Shown in pieces: positions 1 to 8,050 of a stretch of DNA of 64,000 nucleotides; positions within the stretch are counted from its first letter, which is position 1; every line of letters starts with the position of its first letter. The translations under genes were made by a program, and so were the position numbers. The notes below the pieces were generated by a model, which saw only the letters and a program-made list of their open reading frames with translations, was not told the DNA's origin and made no database searches. This stretch comes from Allomuricauda sp. TY007 (GTDB lineage: Bacteria; Bacteroidota; Bacteroidia; Flavobacteriales; Flavobacteriaceae). The stretch is taken from contig NZ_WUEG01000002.1 of the NCBI RefSeq assembly GCF_010468565.1, positions 189,933 to 253,932 of the forward strand. Reading direction: 5' to 3'.

Positions 1-337
1 CAAAAACTGGAGTGATTATTCAGATGTGCCCTTGGAGGAATATGTCGAAAACTTCTATGATCTATTGGAGGACAATTATGATATACTCCCCATGGCCACC
101 AAACGGATGATGCCCTACATGATTACGGACAATTGGCTGTTGAATTATGCAAATTTAGCTGGAATTGACCGAGTTTTGAACGGAATGAACCGCCGAACCA
201 AGAACAAGTCCCGAATGAATTTTGCCATTTTGGACCTCGAAGAACACTATAGTGATTTCGAAAATGAATTCACTTCATTTTTTAAAGAATTGATTACCTT
301 TTCCAACCAAAAATTTATTTCCCTATGCGAAGATTAA
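1..337 (+). CDS. C-terminal part of an unknown protein (5' end outside window)
   Basis: The reading frame is open from base 2 to the stop at 335-337, so this is the C-terminal end of a gene that starts upstream. A GTG at 26 is an internal codon rather than a convincing start. The visible 110 or so residues are soluble, acidic and mostly helical, with a basic stretch around RRTKNKSR. The gene overlaps the next CDS by 13 nt, which suggests co-transcription with the gamma-glutamyltransferase. I do not recognise the family and assign no function. Confidence 0.7.
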   Translation, partial: KNWSDYSDVPLEEYVENFYDLLEDNYDILPMATKRMMPYMITDNWLLNYANLAGIDRVLNGMNRRTKNKSRMNFAILDLEEHYSDFENEFTSFFKELITFSNQKFISLCED

Positions 338-2007
338 TACTCTTTTTGCCCCTGATCTTATTCATCAATTGCAAGCAACAACCTGCAACACCAACCGGTC
401 TGGTCACTGAAAAAGCCATGGTGGTATCCGCACGTGAAGAAGCTTCACAATTGGCTGTGGACATCATGAAAAAAGGCGGAAATGCCTTTGATGCCATGGT
501 GGCAACGGAACTAACCCTTGTAGTCGCTTATCCGTTTGCGGGAAGCGTTGGCGGTGGAGGGTTTATGGTCTACCGGAAAAATAATGGCGAAGTTGGAGGA
601 ATCGATTATCGCGAAAAAGCTCCGTTGGCAGCCCATAAGGATATGTATTTGGATTCACTGGGCAATGTAATCCCGGGCATGAGCACTTCTGGAGGAACTG
701 CAGTAGGAGTGCCCGGCACCGTGGCGGGTGTGCTCGAAGTGCACAAGAAATTCGGGAAACTTCCTTTGAAGGAAATCATACAACCTATTATCGAACTCGC
801 CAACAAAGGTCTGGTGGTCACTGAAAAGCAAGCCAACCGATTGAAAGGATATAGGGAAAGATTCATTGAGGCCAATGGCGATAGCACCAAATTTGCAGGT
901 CCTTTTGTCGCTGGAGACACCATAAAGCACCCAGCCTACGCCAAAACACTACAGAAAATCATGGAAGAAGGGCGTGATGGCTTTTACAAAGGCGAAGTGG
1001 CGCAAAAATTGGCTGCTTTTGTTCAGGAAAACGGCGGTTTGATCACAGAGGAAGATTTGGAAAAGTACGAACCGGTTTGGAGAGACCCCATTGTTTTTGA
1101 CTACAAGGATGTAAAAATTATATCCATGAGCCCACCCAGTAGCGGAGGGGTGACCATCAACCAAATATTTAAAATGATGGAGCCTTATGATGTGTCAAAA
1201 TTCGGACACAATTCAGCAAAAACCATCCAGTTGTTTACCGAGGCTTCGCGAAGAGCGTATGCCGATAGAAATTTCTTTTTGGGAGACCCCGATTTTGTGG
1301 ACATACCATACGATATCTTGTTAAGTGATGATTATCTCCAAGATCGAATGTCCAATTTCTCTTTTGACAAGGCCACATTGTCATCAGAAGTGAGCCACGG
1401 GGAAGTGGAAATCGTTGAAAGTGATCAAACCACACATTTTTCTATTGTGGATAGCGAGGGTAATGCCGTTTCGGTCACATCAACTTTAAATGGCGGATAC
1501 GGATCAAAATTATTCTGCGAGGAGTTGGGCATCTTTCTGAACAATGAAATGGACGATTTCAGTGCCAAACCCGGCGTACCCAACATGTTTGGGCTAATAG
1601 GTGCAGAAGCCAACAGTATTGCTCCTGAAAAACGTATGCTGAGCAGTATGACCCCCACAATTGTAGAAAAAGACGGGGAATTATATATGGTCGTAGGCAC
1701 ACCTGGGGGTTCAACTATAATCACAGCCGTTGCACAGACCATTTTAAATGTGTACGAGTTCAATTTGAGTATGCAAGATGCGGTAGGCGCACCAAGGTTC
1801 CACCACCAATGGTTGCCCGATATGATAATTTTTGAACCAGAAGGTTTTTCTGAGGAACTCATCAACGAGCTAAAATCCAAAGGATACATTATCAATAAAG
1901 AACGTACGCCCATCATCGGAAAAGTAGATGCTATTCGTGTACTGCCCAATGGTAAACTTGAAGGAGGAGCCGACAAACGTGGCGATGATACGGCAGTTGG
2001 ATATTAA
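325..2007 (+). CDS. ggt: Gamma-glutamyltransferase, lipoprotein
   Basis: 560 aa, the normal length for bacterial GGT, an N-terminal nucleophile hydrolase that cleaves or transfers the gamma-glutamyl group of glutathione. The N-terminus carries a lipoprotein signal ending in LFINC (Cys16), so the enzyme is probably anchored on the periplasmic side of a membrane. The autoprocessing site is in QTTHFSIVD; by family analogy the first Thr of TTH (about residue 369) becomes the catalytic nucleophile of the small subunit. The later GTPGGSTI glycine-rich loop is also typical. The start overlaps the upstream gene by 13 nt and an ATP-grasp gene follows after 10 nt, so a small operon is likely. Confidence 0.95.
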   Translation: MRRLILFLPLILFINCKQQPATPTGLVTEKAMVVSAREEASQLAVDIMKKGGNAFDAMVATELTLVVAYPFAGSVGGGGFMVYRKNNGEVGGIDYREKAPLAAHKDMYLDSLGNVIPGMSTSGGTAVGVPGTVAGVLEVHKKFGKLPLKEIIQPIIELANKGLVVTEKQANRLKGYRERFIEANGDSTKFAGPFVAGDTIKHPAYAKTLQKIMEEGRDGFYKGEVAQKLAAFVQENGGLITEEDLEKYEPVWRDPIVFDYKDVKIISMSPPSSGGVTINQIFKMMEPYDVSKFGHNSAKTIQLFTEASRRAYADRNFFLGDPDFVDIPYDILLSDDYLQDRMSNFSFDKATLSSEVSHGEVEIVESDQTTHFSIVDSEGNAVSVTSTLNGGYGSKLFCEELGIFLNNEMDDFSAKPGVPNMFGLIGAEANSIAPEKRMLSSMTPTIVEKDGELYMVVGTPGGSTIITAVAQTILNVYEFNLSMQDAVGAPRFHHQWLPDMIIFEPEGFSEELINELKSKGYIINKERTPIIGKVDAIRVLPNGKLEGGADKRGDDTAVGY

Positions 2008-2017
2008 TTTCATTTGA

Positions 2018-2938
2018 ATGAAATATGATGTTGTTGTTTTGACGGACCATCGATATGTGTCCCCCAAAAAAAGTAGCACTTATATTGAAAATGTACTTTT
2101 GGAAGACCAATTGGTTGTAGATGCATTGAAGAATAAAGGTTTAAAGGTAACCAGAAAAGCTTGGGACGACCCCTATTTTGATTGGTCGACCACCAAATAT
2201 GCCTTGTTTAGAACTACTTGGGACTATTTTGACCGATTTGAAGAGTTTTCCAAATGGTTGGAAAAAGCTTCGGAACAGACCCAGTTCATCAACTCCAAAA
2301 ACCTTATTTATTGGAACATTGACAAGCATTATTTGCAAGATCTATCAAACGCTGGAGTTGCCATTCCCAAAACGGTTTTTGTGGAAAAAGGCACAAAAAT
2401 TACCCTTGCCGATTCTATTGCAAGCGCAAAATCAGAACATGGCTTTACAGCGAATACCTATATTTTAAAACCTTGTGTTTCGGGCGCGGCACGGCACACA
2501 TACAAAGTCCAAGAAGGTGAAATTGAAAATTATGAAGCCATTTTCCAAGAATTGGTGGGGATTGAAGCCATGATGCTTCAAGAATTTCAGCATAACGTGG
2601 TTTCGGAGGGCGAAATATCTATGATGGTCTTTAATGGAGTTTTTACACATGCAGTGCTTAAAATTGCCAAACCTGGGGATTTTAGGGTTCAAGATGATTT
2701 TGGGGGCACCGTTCATGATTATTCTCCTAATGCCGAACAAGTTGCCTTTGCCAAAAGGGTTGTAAATGCCGCACCAGAACTACCCGTTTATGCTCGTGTA
2801 GATATTTTTAAAGATAACAATGGAAATTGGGCCTTGGCCGAACTGGAAATTTTTGAACCCGAACTCTGGTTTCGGCTACACCGAGAAGCAGCAGAGATTC
2901 TGGCAAAAGTTATCAAGGGGACTCTCATGCTCAATTAA
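2018..2938 (+). CDS. ATP-grasp domain protein (glutathione synthetase-like fold)
   Basis: 306 aa, cytosolic. An N-terminal pre-ATP-grasp region contains FRTTWDYF (about residue 65). It is followed by the ATP-binding core with ILKPCVSGAARHTYKV (about residue 150) and a C-terminal ELEIFEPELWF segment, where ATP-grasp enzymes place their Mg-binding acidic residues. These enzymes make an acyl phosphate and ligate it to an amine or thiol; the substrate cannot be told from the sequence. It lies 10 nt after ggt, so a role in small peptide or glutathione-like metabolism is a reasonable inference but unproven. Confidence 0.85.
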   Translation: MKYDVVVLTDHRYVSPKKSSTYIENVLLEDQLVVDALKNKGLKVTRKAWDDPYFDWSTTKYALFRTTWDYFDRFEEFSKWLEKASEQTQFINSKNLIYWNIDKHYLQDLSNAGVAIPKTVFVEKGTKITLADSIASAKSEHGFTANTYILKPCVSGAARHTYKVQEGEIENYEAIFQELVGIEAMMLQEFQHNVVSEGEISMMVFNGVFTHAVLKIAKPGDFRVQDDFGGTVHDYSPNAEQVAFAKRVVNAAPELPVYARVDIFKDNNGNWALAELEIFEPELWFRLHREAAEILAKVIKGTLMLN

Positions 2939-2987
2939 TATCAACTTTAATCTATCTATCTTTTTATATTTATATAAATATTTAAAA

Positions 2988-3983
2988 ATGAAAACCTTAC
3001 CCTTTCTCCTGCTAAGTATTTCCTTAGCATGTTTCGCCCAACAAAAAACCACAGGAAACTTAGTTGCCTTGGATGATGCTTTTTATGACTACTTGGATAA
3101 AAATGCAAAAATAGAAGTACTTGCCGAAGGATTTATTTGGTCCGAAGGTCCGGTATGGGTAAAGGATGGTGAATTTCTTCTCTTTTCCGATGCACCACAG
3201 AACACCATTTTTAAATGGAAGGAAGACGAAGGTATTTCCTCATTTTTAAAACCATCGGGCTACACAGGCATTTTGCCTTATGGTCGTGAGCCTGGCAGCA
3301 ATGGATTGATTATCAATAATGATGGCGAATTGGTAGCCTGTGAACACGGAGACCGAAGAATATCCAAAATGCCCCTGTCAAATGGAGGAAAAGTGACAGT
3401 GGCAGACACTTGGCAAGGCAAACGATTCAATAGTCCGAATGATATTGTACAAGCCTCCAACGACACCTATTATTTTACAGACCCGCCCTATGGCCTACCC
3501 CAACAAGAAAATTCAAAAACACGGGAAATCGATGCTTTTGGAGTGTATAAAATAGATGCAAACGGCAAGGTTGATATGGTCGTGAGCAATCTTAATCGTC
3601 CCAATGGGGTAGCTTTGTCTCCAGATGAAAAAATACTTTATGTGAACCAGTCAGACCCCAATGCCCCTTACATTATGGCTTACAATATTCATCAGGACGG
3701 CTCATTGGATGAAGGTCGTATCTTTTTTGATGCAACTTCGTTGATTGAGTCTGGATTTGTGGGTTCTTTGGATGGTTTAAAAGTGGCCCTAGACGGAACT
3801 ATTTTCTCTACAGGACCTAGTGGTATATTGGTAATCACTCCTAAGGGTAAGCTTTTAGGACGCATAGAAACGGGACAACGTACAGCAAATTGCGCTTGGG
3901 GTGATGATGGTACTGTCCTCTACATGACAGCGCACAACTATTTAATGCGAATTCAGACCAAAACCAAGGGGGCTGGTTTCTAA
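2988..3983 (+). CDS. SMP-30/gluconolactonase-family protein, exported
   Basis: 331 aa from the ATG at 2988. A longer in-frame ORF exists, but its first residues copy the end of the previous gene out of frame, and a clean signal peptide (MKTLPFLLLSISLAC) starts here. Cys16 could be lipidated, or cleavage may follow CFA. The rest is a six-bladed beta-propeller with the SMP-30 landmarks: SEGPVW near residue 44 (metal-binding Glu), NSPNDIV (Asn) and GSLDGLKV (Asp). Family members hydrolyse sugar lactones using a divalent metal. The gene is convergent with the S24 regulator, with only 4 nt between the stops. Confidence 0.9.
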   Translation: MKTLPFLLLSISLACFAQQKTTGNLVALDDAFYDYLDKNAKIEVLAEGFIWSEGPVWVKDGEFLLFSDAPQNTIFKWKEDEGISSFLKPSGYTGILPYGREPGSNGLIINNDGELVACEHGDRRISKMPLSNGGKVTVADTWQGKRFNSPNDIVQASNDTYYFTDPPYGLPQQENSKTREIDAFGVYKIDANGKVDMVVSNLNRPNGVALSPDEKILYVNQSDPNAPYIMAYNIHQDGSLDEGRIFFDATSLIESGFVGSLDGLKVALDGTIFSTGPSGILVITPKGKLLGRIETGQRTANCAWGDDGTVLYMTAHNYLMRIQTKTKGAGF

Positions 3984-3987
3984 ATGT

Positions 3988-4743
3988 TTACTTGGCTATC
4001 TGTTTTTTCAACTCCTCCATGGATTCTTGAAGCTGTTTGAGCAAGCCTGTTTCGGTAGTGGCATCCACATTAAAGGTAAGTTTGCTGCTCACCTCCCAAA
4101 TTTCTTGGATTTGAAACGGTTTGATTTCGTATGGTGGATAAGTTTCATTTAAAGAAACCAAAGTAATGTTATTGGAATTTGGTTTACGCTCAATTTTCTT
4201 TACCATAACTGAATCCTGAAGTACTACTACGTACATCTTGTTTGGGCTCACATGGTCGATATGCTCAATGGACTTGGCCAAAACCCAATCATTGGGCCTT
4301 AAATTGGGCAACATACTATCTCCCTCGACCTGAAAACCTCGATAGGTGGCATTACGGAACTCGGGAATGGGCATATCAAAAGCAGGCAATTGCCTATACC
4401 AACTTGTATCCGATATGTTTTGCGGATATCCTGCAGCTGCCTTGGCATTTACCATCACCATGTTATCATTATCGGAATTGTCCACGGTGACCACTTTGGG
4501 AATAACACTGGTTCTGGAAGTATCCAAATGTTTTTGTTCACTCTCTCCAAACAACCAAAGCGGATTTATTTTGAATTGGCGCAGAAGCTCCGTTACAACC
4601 TTTCCGGATAATTTGGTTCTCCCCCGCTCTATATCGGCCGTGGTGTTCCTTACGCCCAACAATTTGGCAAATTCGGTTTGTGTATAGCCGAGTTCCCTGC
4701 GGATATCGGTAAATCGTTTTAGGGTTATTTCATTTTCCATCAT
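3988..4743 (-). CDS. XRE-HTH / S24 peptidase transcriptional repressor (LexA/CI-like)
   Basis: About 251 aa from the ATG at 4743 (another ATG at 4740; an in-frame GTG at 4818 would add 25 residues). An N-terminal helix-turn-helix (GYTQTEFAKLLG, TADIERGR) is joined to a LexA/CI-like S24 domain. That domain shows an Ala-Gly cleavage site in KAAAGYPQ, the nucleophilic Ser in VEGDSMLP and the general-base Lys in SVMVKKIER. Such proteins repress until RecA on single-stranded DNA triggers self-cleavage. It is divergent from a DUF4130 putative DNA-repair gene across a spacer with four dyad operators, so autoregulated damage control is the natural inference. Tail-to-tail with the SMP-30 gene. No phage genes are nearby. 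Confidence 0.9.
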   Translation of the reverse strand: MMENEITLKRFTDIRRELGYTQTEFAKLLGVRNTTADIERGRTKLSGKVVTELLRQFKINPLWLFGESEQKHLDTSRTSVIPKVVTVDNSDNDNMVMVNAKAAAGYPQNISDTSWYRQLPAFDMPIPEFRNATYRGFQVEGDSMLPNLRPNDWVLAKSIEHIDHVSPNKMYVVVLQDSVMVKKIERKPNSNNITLVSLNETYPPYEIKPFQIQEIWEVSSKLTFNVDATTETGLLKQLQESMEELKKQIAK

Positions 4744-4786
4744 CAAGTCAATAATATCATGGTTGGCATAGTCGAGACGTATTATT

Positions 4787-4805
4787 ATTTGTTTGACAAA
4801 CAAAT
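4787..4805. promoter_or_regulatory. 19-bp perfect palindrome in the repressor leader
   Basis: ATTTGTTTG, one central A, then CAAACAAAT: two perfect 9-bp arms. It lies 44 nt upstream of the preferred ATG of the S24 repressor, or inside the coding region if the GTG at 4818 is used. Its sequence differs from the four TGGA-N5-TCCA operators further upstream, so it may be a second regulator's site or an mRNA structure. Confidence 0.5.
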
Positions 4806-4838
4806 CTCTTGATTGCACTCACCATGACAATCCATGTT

Positions 4839-4846
4839 CAAATATA
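4839..4846 (-). promoter_or_regulatory. -7 box (TATATTTG) for the S24 repressor
   Basis: On the - strand this reads TATATTTG, a perfect match to the Bacteroidota TAnnTTTG element. It predicts a transcript beginning near 4832. The first operator (4855-4865) sits directly upstream, where a bound repressor would block the promoter, consistent with autorepression. Confidence 0.6.
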
Positions 4847-4854
4847 CATTTTTT

Positions 4855-4929
4855 GGAAAATATCCAAAAATTATCATGGAATATTTCCATTATTTGGATT
4901 ATATCCATATATTTGATTGGATTATTTCC
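4855..4929. promoter_or_regulatory. Four tandem dyad operators TGGA-N5-TCCA
   Basis: Four 11-bp cores lie at 4855-4865 (GGAAAATATCC), 4878-4888 (GGAATATTTCC), 4896-4906 (GGATTATATCC) and 4919-4929 (GGATTATTTCC). Each is flanked by T on the left and A on the right, giving the shared palindrome TGGA-N5-TCCA. Start-to-start spacings are 23, 18 and 23 bp, so the array is itself symmetric. It fills the spacer between the S24 repressor and the DUF4130 gene. Sites 3 and 4 bracket the + strand -7 box, and site 1 abuts the - strand one. Confidence 0.8.
4908..4915 (+). promoter_or_regulatory. -7 box (TATATTTG) for the DUF4130 gene
   Basis: A perfect TAnnTTTG element identical to the one used in the opposite direction. 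It is clamped between operator 3 (ending at 4906) and operator 4 (starting at 4919), so repressor binding would cover the promoter and the start of the transcript. Confidence 0.6.
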
Positions 4930-4963
4930 AATGTACAAATGTTTCATTTAAAAGGATACCATT

Positions 4964-5716
4964 ATGAAACCTACAAAAACTCTGATTTATGACGGTAGTT
5001 TTAACGGATTTCTGACCGCAATCTTCATAGCTTTTGATGAGAAAATCAATGTGGCCGATATTCAAAAAAACAATCAATCCCAAAACGGCTTGTTTTCTGA
5101 CACCGAAACCGTTTTCACCAATGTAGAAAAGGCCAAACGCGTTTGGAATGGTATCCGTAATAAGAGCCACAACGCCATATCCAATGTATATTTTGCTTTT
5201 TTAAGTGAAACCGAAGGTGTTGAAATGATGCTCTACACCTACATCCAAAAATTGATGCACACCAAAAACGGTAAGTATTTGGATTATTCGGATAGTACCG
5301 TCGTGTACATTGGTCAATTAGCCAAAAAAGTGGGGCGTGAAAAACACCGCATGGAAGCTTTTGTACAGTTCCAGTTGACCAAGGACGAAATCCTCTTTGC
5401 CAACATTGAGCCCGATTTTGATGTGCTACCGTTAATGTCCAAGCATTTTCGTTATCGCTACGCAGACCAAAAATGGTTGATCTATGATGTAAAACGCAAG
5501 TATGGCATCTTTTACAATTTGGACCATGTGGAGATGGTATCTCTCAATTTAAAAGATATTCACCACAATAAAACAGTAATTGCTCCCGACCAAACCCTTT
5601 GGAACGACTATTTTAAAAGTACCAACGTTGCATCGTGCATCAATCCAAAATTACACACGCAGCATATGCCGAAACGAAATTGGAAGTATTTGAGTGAGAA
5701 GAGAGAGGCGGTTTGA
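4964..5716 (+). CDS. TIGR03915-type putative DNA repair protein (DUF4130)
   Basis: 250 aa, cytosolic. The N-terminal TLIYDGSFNGFLTAIF block and the central segment (YIGQLAKKVGREKHRMEAFVQF, split around residue 120) are those of the DUF4130/TIGR03915 family, annotated as probable DNA metabolism or repair proteins. Family members are usually encoded next to a radical SAM protein (TIGR03916). That partner is not visible in this window, which is unusual. The gene is divergent from a LexA-like repressor and its promoter is covered by that repressor's probable operators, so damage induction is inferred. The catalytic activity of the family is, to my knowledge, not established. Confidence 0.85.
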   Translation: MKPTKTLIYDGSFNGFLTAIFIAFDEKINVADIQKNNQSQNGLFSDTETVFTNVEKAKRVWNGIRNKSHNAISNVYFAFLSETEGVEMMLYTYIQKLMHTKNGKYLDYSDSTVVYIGQLAKKVGREKHRMEAFVQFQLTKDEILFANIEPDFDVLPLMSKHFRYRYADQKWLIYDVKRKYGIFYNLDHVEMVSLNLKDIHHNKTVIAPDQTLWNDYFKSTNVASCINPKLHTQHMPKRNWKYLSEKREAV

Positions 5717-5872
5717 TTATCCTCTATTCCTCTCCCCCACAAAATGGTTGCCTTTGGTCTTGAACAGCACATTAAAGCTGGTCAAACTGCCATAAACTCG
5801 GGTAATGTATTGTTGTAAATCCATATTTTCTTGGTCTTTCACTTCTTTGCTGCTATTTATTTTTTGCTCCAT
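5717..5872 (-). CDS. Possible small protein of 51 aa
   Basis: An open frame from the ATG at 5872 to a stop directly abutting the DUF4130 stop codon. The residues look protein-like (MDLQQYITRVYGSLTSF, then a basic tail), and the gene follows the sugar dehydrogenase on the same strand with a 46-nt gap. The frame stays open further upstream into the dehydrogenase gene, which weakens the start choice. I recognise no family. It may be a real small gene or a chance frame. Confidence 0.3.
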   Translation of the reverse strand: MEQKINSSKEVKDQENMDLQQYITRVYGSLTSFNVLFKTKGNHFVGERNRG

Positions 5873-5918
5873 CACGCAAATAGGGTAAATAACAATTCCC
5901 AAGCGACTTGATACGAAG

Positions 5919-7112
5919 TTATCCCTTGTAGGTGACCCTATAAATAGCGTCCCCTTCATCATCGGAAATCAATAAAGAACCATCTTCCAAGAAAAGCAAA
6001 TCTACAGGCCTACCAAAAGCTTCTTGCGACTCTTCGTCCAACCAGCCATCTATAAAGGGTTCGTAACTTACGGCTTCTCCATTTTCAAGCTTCACCAAGG
6101 TTACCCTGTAGCCTACCTTGGAAGAACGGTTCCAAGAGCCATGTTCCGCCAAAAACGCATGCCCCGTGTATGCTTCGGGAAACATAGGGCCTTTACCAAA
6201 CTTTACGCCCAAAGCCGCTACGTGGGCCTGTAATGGCTGTACTGGTGGTACAAAATCGGAACAGGGGCGTTGGTCACCATATTCAGGGTCCTTAACGGTT
6301 CCGCCATGGCAAAATGGGTAACCAAAATGCTGTCCTACATCGGTCAACTTGTTCAATTCCCCTGGAGGCACATCGTCTCCCATCATGTCCCTGCCATTGT
6401 CGGTAAACCACAACTCATCGGTTTCTGGATGCCACGTGAAACCCACAGTGTTTCTCACTCCATGTGCCACAATTTCCCTATTGCTGCCATCGGGATCCAT
6501 TCGAGTGATGGACGCATAGCGTTTATCTACCGTAGCACTATCACAAATATTGCATGGAGCTCCTACGGGAACGTATAATTTACTATCCGGACCGAAGGCG
6601 ATATACTTCCAACCATGGTGAAATTCGGTTGGGTAATCGTCATAGATCAATTCGGGGTCTTGGGGACTTTCCAACTGCGATTCAATATTGTTGTACTTGA
6701 ACATTCGGCTTACTGCGGCCACATACAAAGCACCATCTTTAAAAGCAACGCCATTGGGCTGTTCCAAATCTGAAGCAATGGTATAGGTTTCGTCCACTTT
6801 ATAATCGCCATCCACATCTTTTAAAGCATACACCTTTCCTTCGTTTCGGGTACCTACAAACAGGGTTCCGTTTGCTCCCATGGCCATGGAACGTGCGCCT
6901 TCAATATTTTCCGCATACACATCTATGCTGAATCCATCGGGGAGGTTGAGACGATCTAATGGTAAATCACCTGTATATTCCGGTGTTTCTTCCGTTGTTG
7001 TTTCTTCGGTAGTTTCTTCATCTTTGTCATCCTTTTTTCCGTTACATGCCAAAAATGTTACCGAAAGCATCAGCATTAATATTGACCTTAAGGTCAAAGT
7101 ATATATTTTCAT
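5919..7112 (-). CDS. PQQ-dependent sugar dehydrogenase-like lipoprotein (glucose/sorbosone dehydrogenase fold)
   Basis: 397 aa from the ATG at 7112; an upstream in-frame extension has no signal features and is not used. The N-terminus has a lipobox (SVTFLAC) followed by a threonine/glutamate-rich linker, so the protein is tethered outside the inner membrane. The body is a beta-propeller of the soluble quinoprotein glucose dehydrogenase family: LNLPDGFSIDVYAENIEGAR near the start, FHHGWKYIAFGPDSKLYV, HGVRNTVGFTWHPETDELWF, and FLAEHGSWNR near the end. Relatives oxidise sugars with PQQ, but many Bacteroidota homologues are unproven and some may be cofactor-free. Substrate unknown. Confidence 0.88.
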   Translation of the reverse strand: MKIYTLTLRSILMLMLSVTFLACNGKKDDKDEETTEETTTEETPEYTGDLPLDRLNLPDGFSIDVYAENIEGARSMAMGANGTLFVGTRNEGKVYALKDVDGDYKVDETYTIASDLEQPNGVAFKDGALYVAAVSRMFKYNNIESQLESPQDPELIYDDYPTEFHHGWKYIAFGPDSKLYVPVGAPCNICDSATVDKRYASITRMDPDGSNREIVAHGVRNTVGFTWHPETDELWFTDNGRDMMGDDVPPGELNKLTDVGQHFGYPFCHGGTVKDPEYGDQRPCSDFVPPVQPLQAHVAALGVKFGKGPMFPEAYTGHAFLAEHGSWNRSSKVGYRVTLVKLENGEAVSYEPFIDGWLDEESQEAFGRPVDLLFLEDGSLLISDDEGDAIYRVTYKG

Positions 7113-7151
7113 CTTGTTTTTTAGGTATTTTGTTTCTGATTCAATAAAGCT

Positions 7152-7256
7152 ATGATAAAATCGCGGAAACCTAAAGGTGTTTTGGAGATTTATAATATTC
7201 CATCGGAAACTGTGATTATTGTAGGTGACAATAAATACGTAGAGGACAACAATTAA
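7152..7256 (+). CDS. Possible 34-aa microprotein
   Basis: ATG at 7152 to TAA at 7254-7256, reading MIKSRKPKGVLEIYNIPSE and ending TVIIVGDNKYVEDNN. It lies 40 nt from, and divergent to, the sugar dehydrogenase start, in an otherwise empty 309-bp gap. A bidirectional hairpin terminator lies downstream at 7361-7395. The composition is protein-like, but length alone gives little statistical support and no family is recognised. Confidence 0.3.
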   Translation: MIKSRKPKGVLEIYNIPSETVIIVGDNKYVEDNN

Positions 7257-7360
7257 ATGTTCCTTCACAACAATTATTTCTTCATGGCAGTGCTACCAAT
7301 GTACATTTACCTGTAATTAATTCTGAAAGTAATTTTTTCATTTTCATATAGTGTTCTCGT

Positions 7361-7395
7361 AAAAGAGTCTTGACCCAAGTGACAGGGCTCTTTTT
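7361..7395. terminator. Probable bidirectional terminator
   Basis: AAAAGAG and CTCTTTTT arms separated by about 20 nt, with a T-run on both strands. It lies between the end of the DUF4251 lipoprotein gene (- strand, stop at 7422) and the small + strand ORF at 7152-7256. The stem is short, so confidence is moderate. Confidence 0.45.
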
Positions 7396-7421
7396 GATTT
7401 AAAGCTATTTTCAATAAAAAA

Positions 7422-7982
7422 TTACTCTTCATCCTTTTTATATTCCGAAAGATGGCCTTGATACCAAATATTGGTTCGGTGGGAACTGGAAACGGCAAGT
7501 CTAGCCTGTCCACTCGGATAGAGCTGTGCAATTACCTGAAAATTCTCGGATTCTTGGCTAATTGTAAACCGCATGGTTTTTCCAGTATCCTTTTTGTTGG
7601 AAGAGAAAGAGAGATCCTTTGGAATTCCCTCAAATTTGATTCCCGCTTTATCTGGATGGTAATACCCTCCCATTTGGCGTTCCCCAAAAAAAGGAAGGTC
7701 TGCTTTAACGCTATCGCCCACCATGCGTAAATATCCGCCCGTACCCGAAATATCTATTCGGCTGGCCGTGCTCCCGAAAGGTAACAGTCCAGCATTGGCA
7801 ATGCTATTTAATCCTTGACTGGCCATGGGTTGTGCCCAATTGGCTTCAATTTTGAACTGTTGGTCGGAAATCATCCTGTCCAAAGCAGCAATCTCCTCGG
7901 GTGTTGCTTGGTTTTTACTCGATGCACAAGCAATGGACACCAATAACACTATATAAGCTCCAATTTTTACAATAAACTTCAT
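7422..7982 (-). CDS. DUF4251 domain lipoprotein
   Basis: 186 aa from the ATG at 7982, chosen over an upstream in-frame ATG because the lipoprotein signal MKFIVKIGAYIVLLVSIAC starts here, with Cys19 as the likely lipidation site. The mature part has the DUF4251 layout: a short helical start, FKIEANWAQPMASQG, a beta-rich centre with GGYLRMVGDSVKADLPFFG, and a C-terminal half that ends near YQGHLSE. The family is common in Bacteroidota and has no known function. It is probably a single-gene unit on the - strand. Confidence 0.85.
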   Translation of the reverse strand: MKFIVKIGAYIVLLVSIACASSKNQATPEEIAALDRMISDQQFKIEANWAQPMASQGLNSIANAGLLPFGSTASRIDISGTGGYLRMVGDSVKADLPFFGERQMGGYYHPDKAGIKFEGIPKDLSFSSNKKDTGKTMRFTISQESENFQVIAQLYPSGQARLAVSSSHRTNIWYQGHLSEYKKDEE

Positions 7983-8050
7983 TGGTTTGACTATTAACAT
8001 CTTACAAATTACAAAATAACCAAACCAATTCCGAGACAAATAACGGTGTC

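Noticed and set aside
1425-1976. 183-aa - strand frame inside ggt
   Set aside because: Antisense to the conserved catalytic part of gamma-glutamyltransferase; no independent start or domain.
3988-4963. Prophage or integrated element suggested by the CI-like S24 repressor
   Set aside because: No integrase, structural or replication phage genes and no attachment-site repeats nearby; the neighbours are ordinary chromosomal genes.
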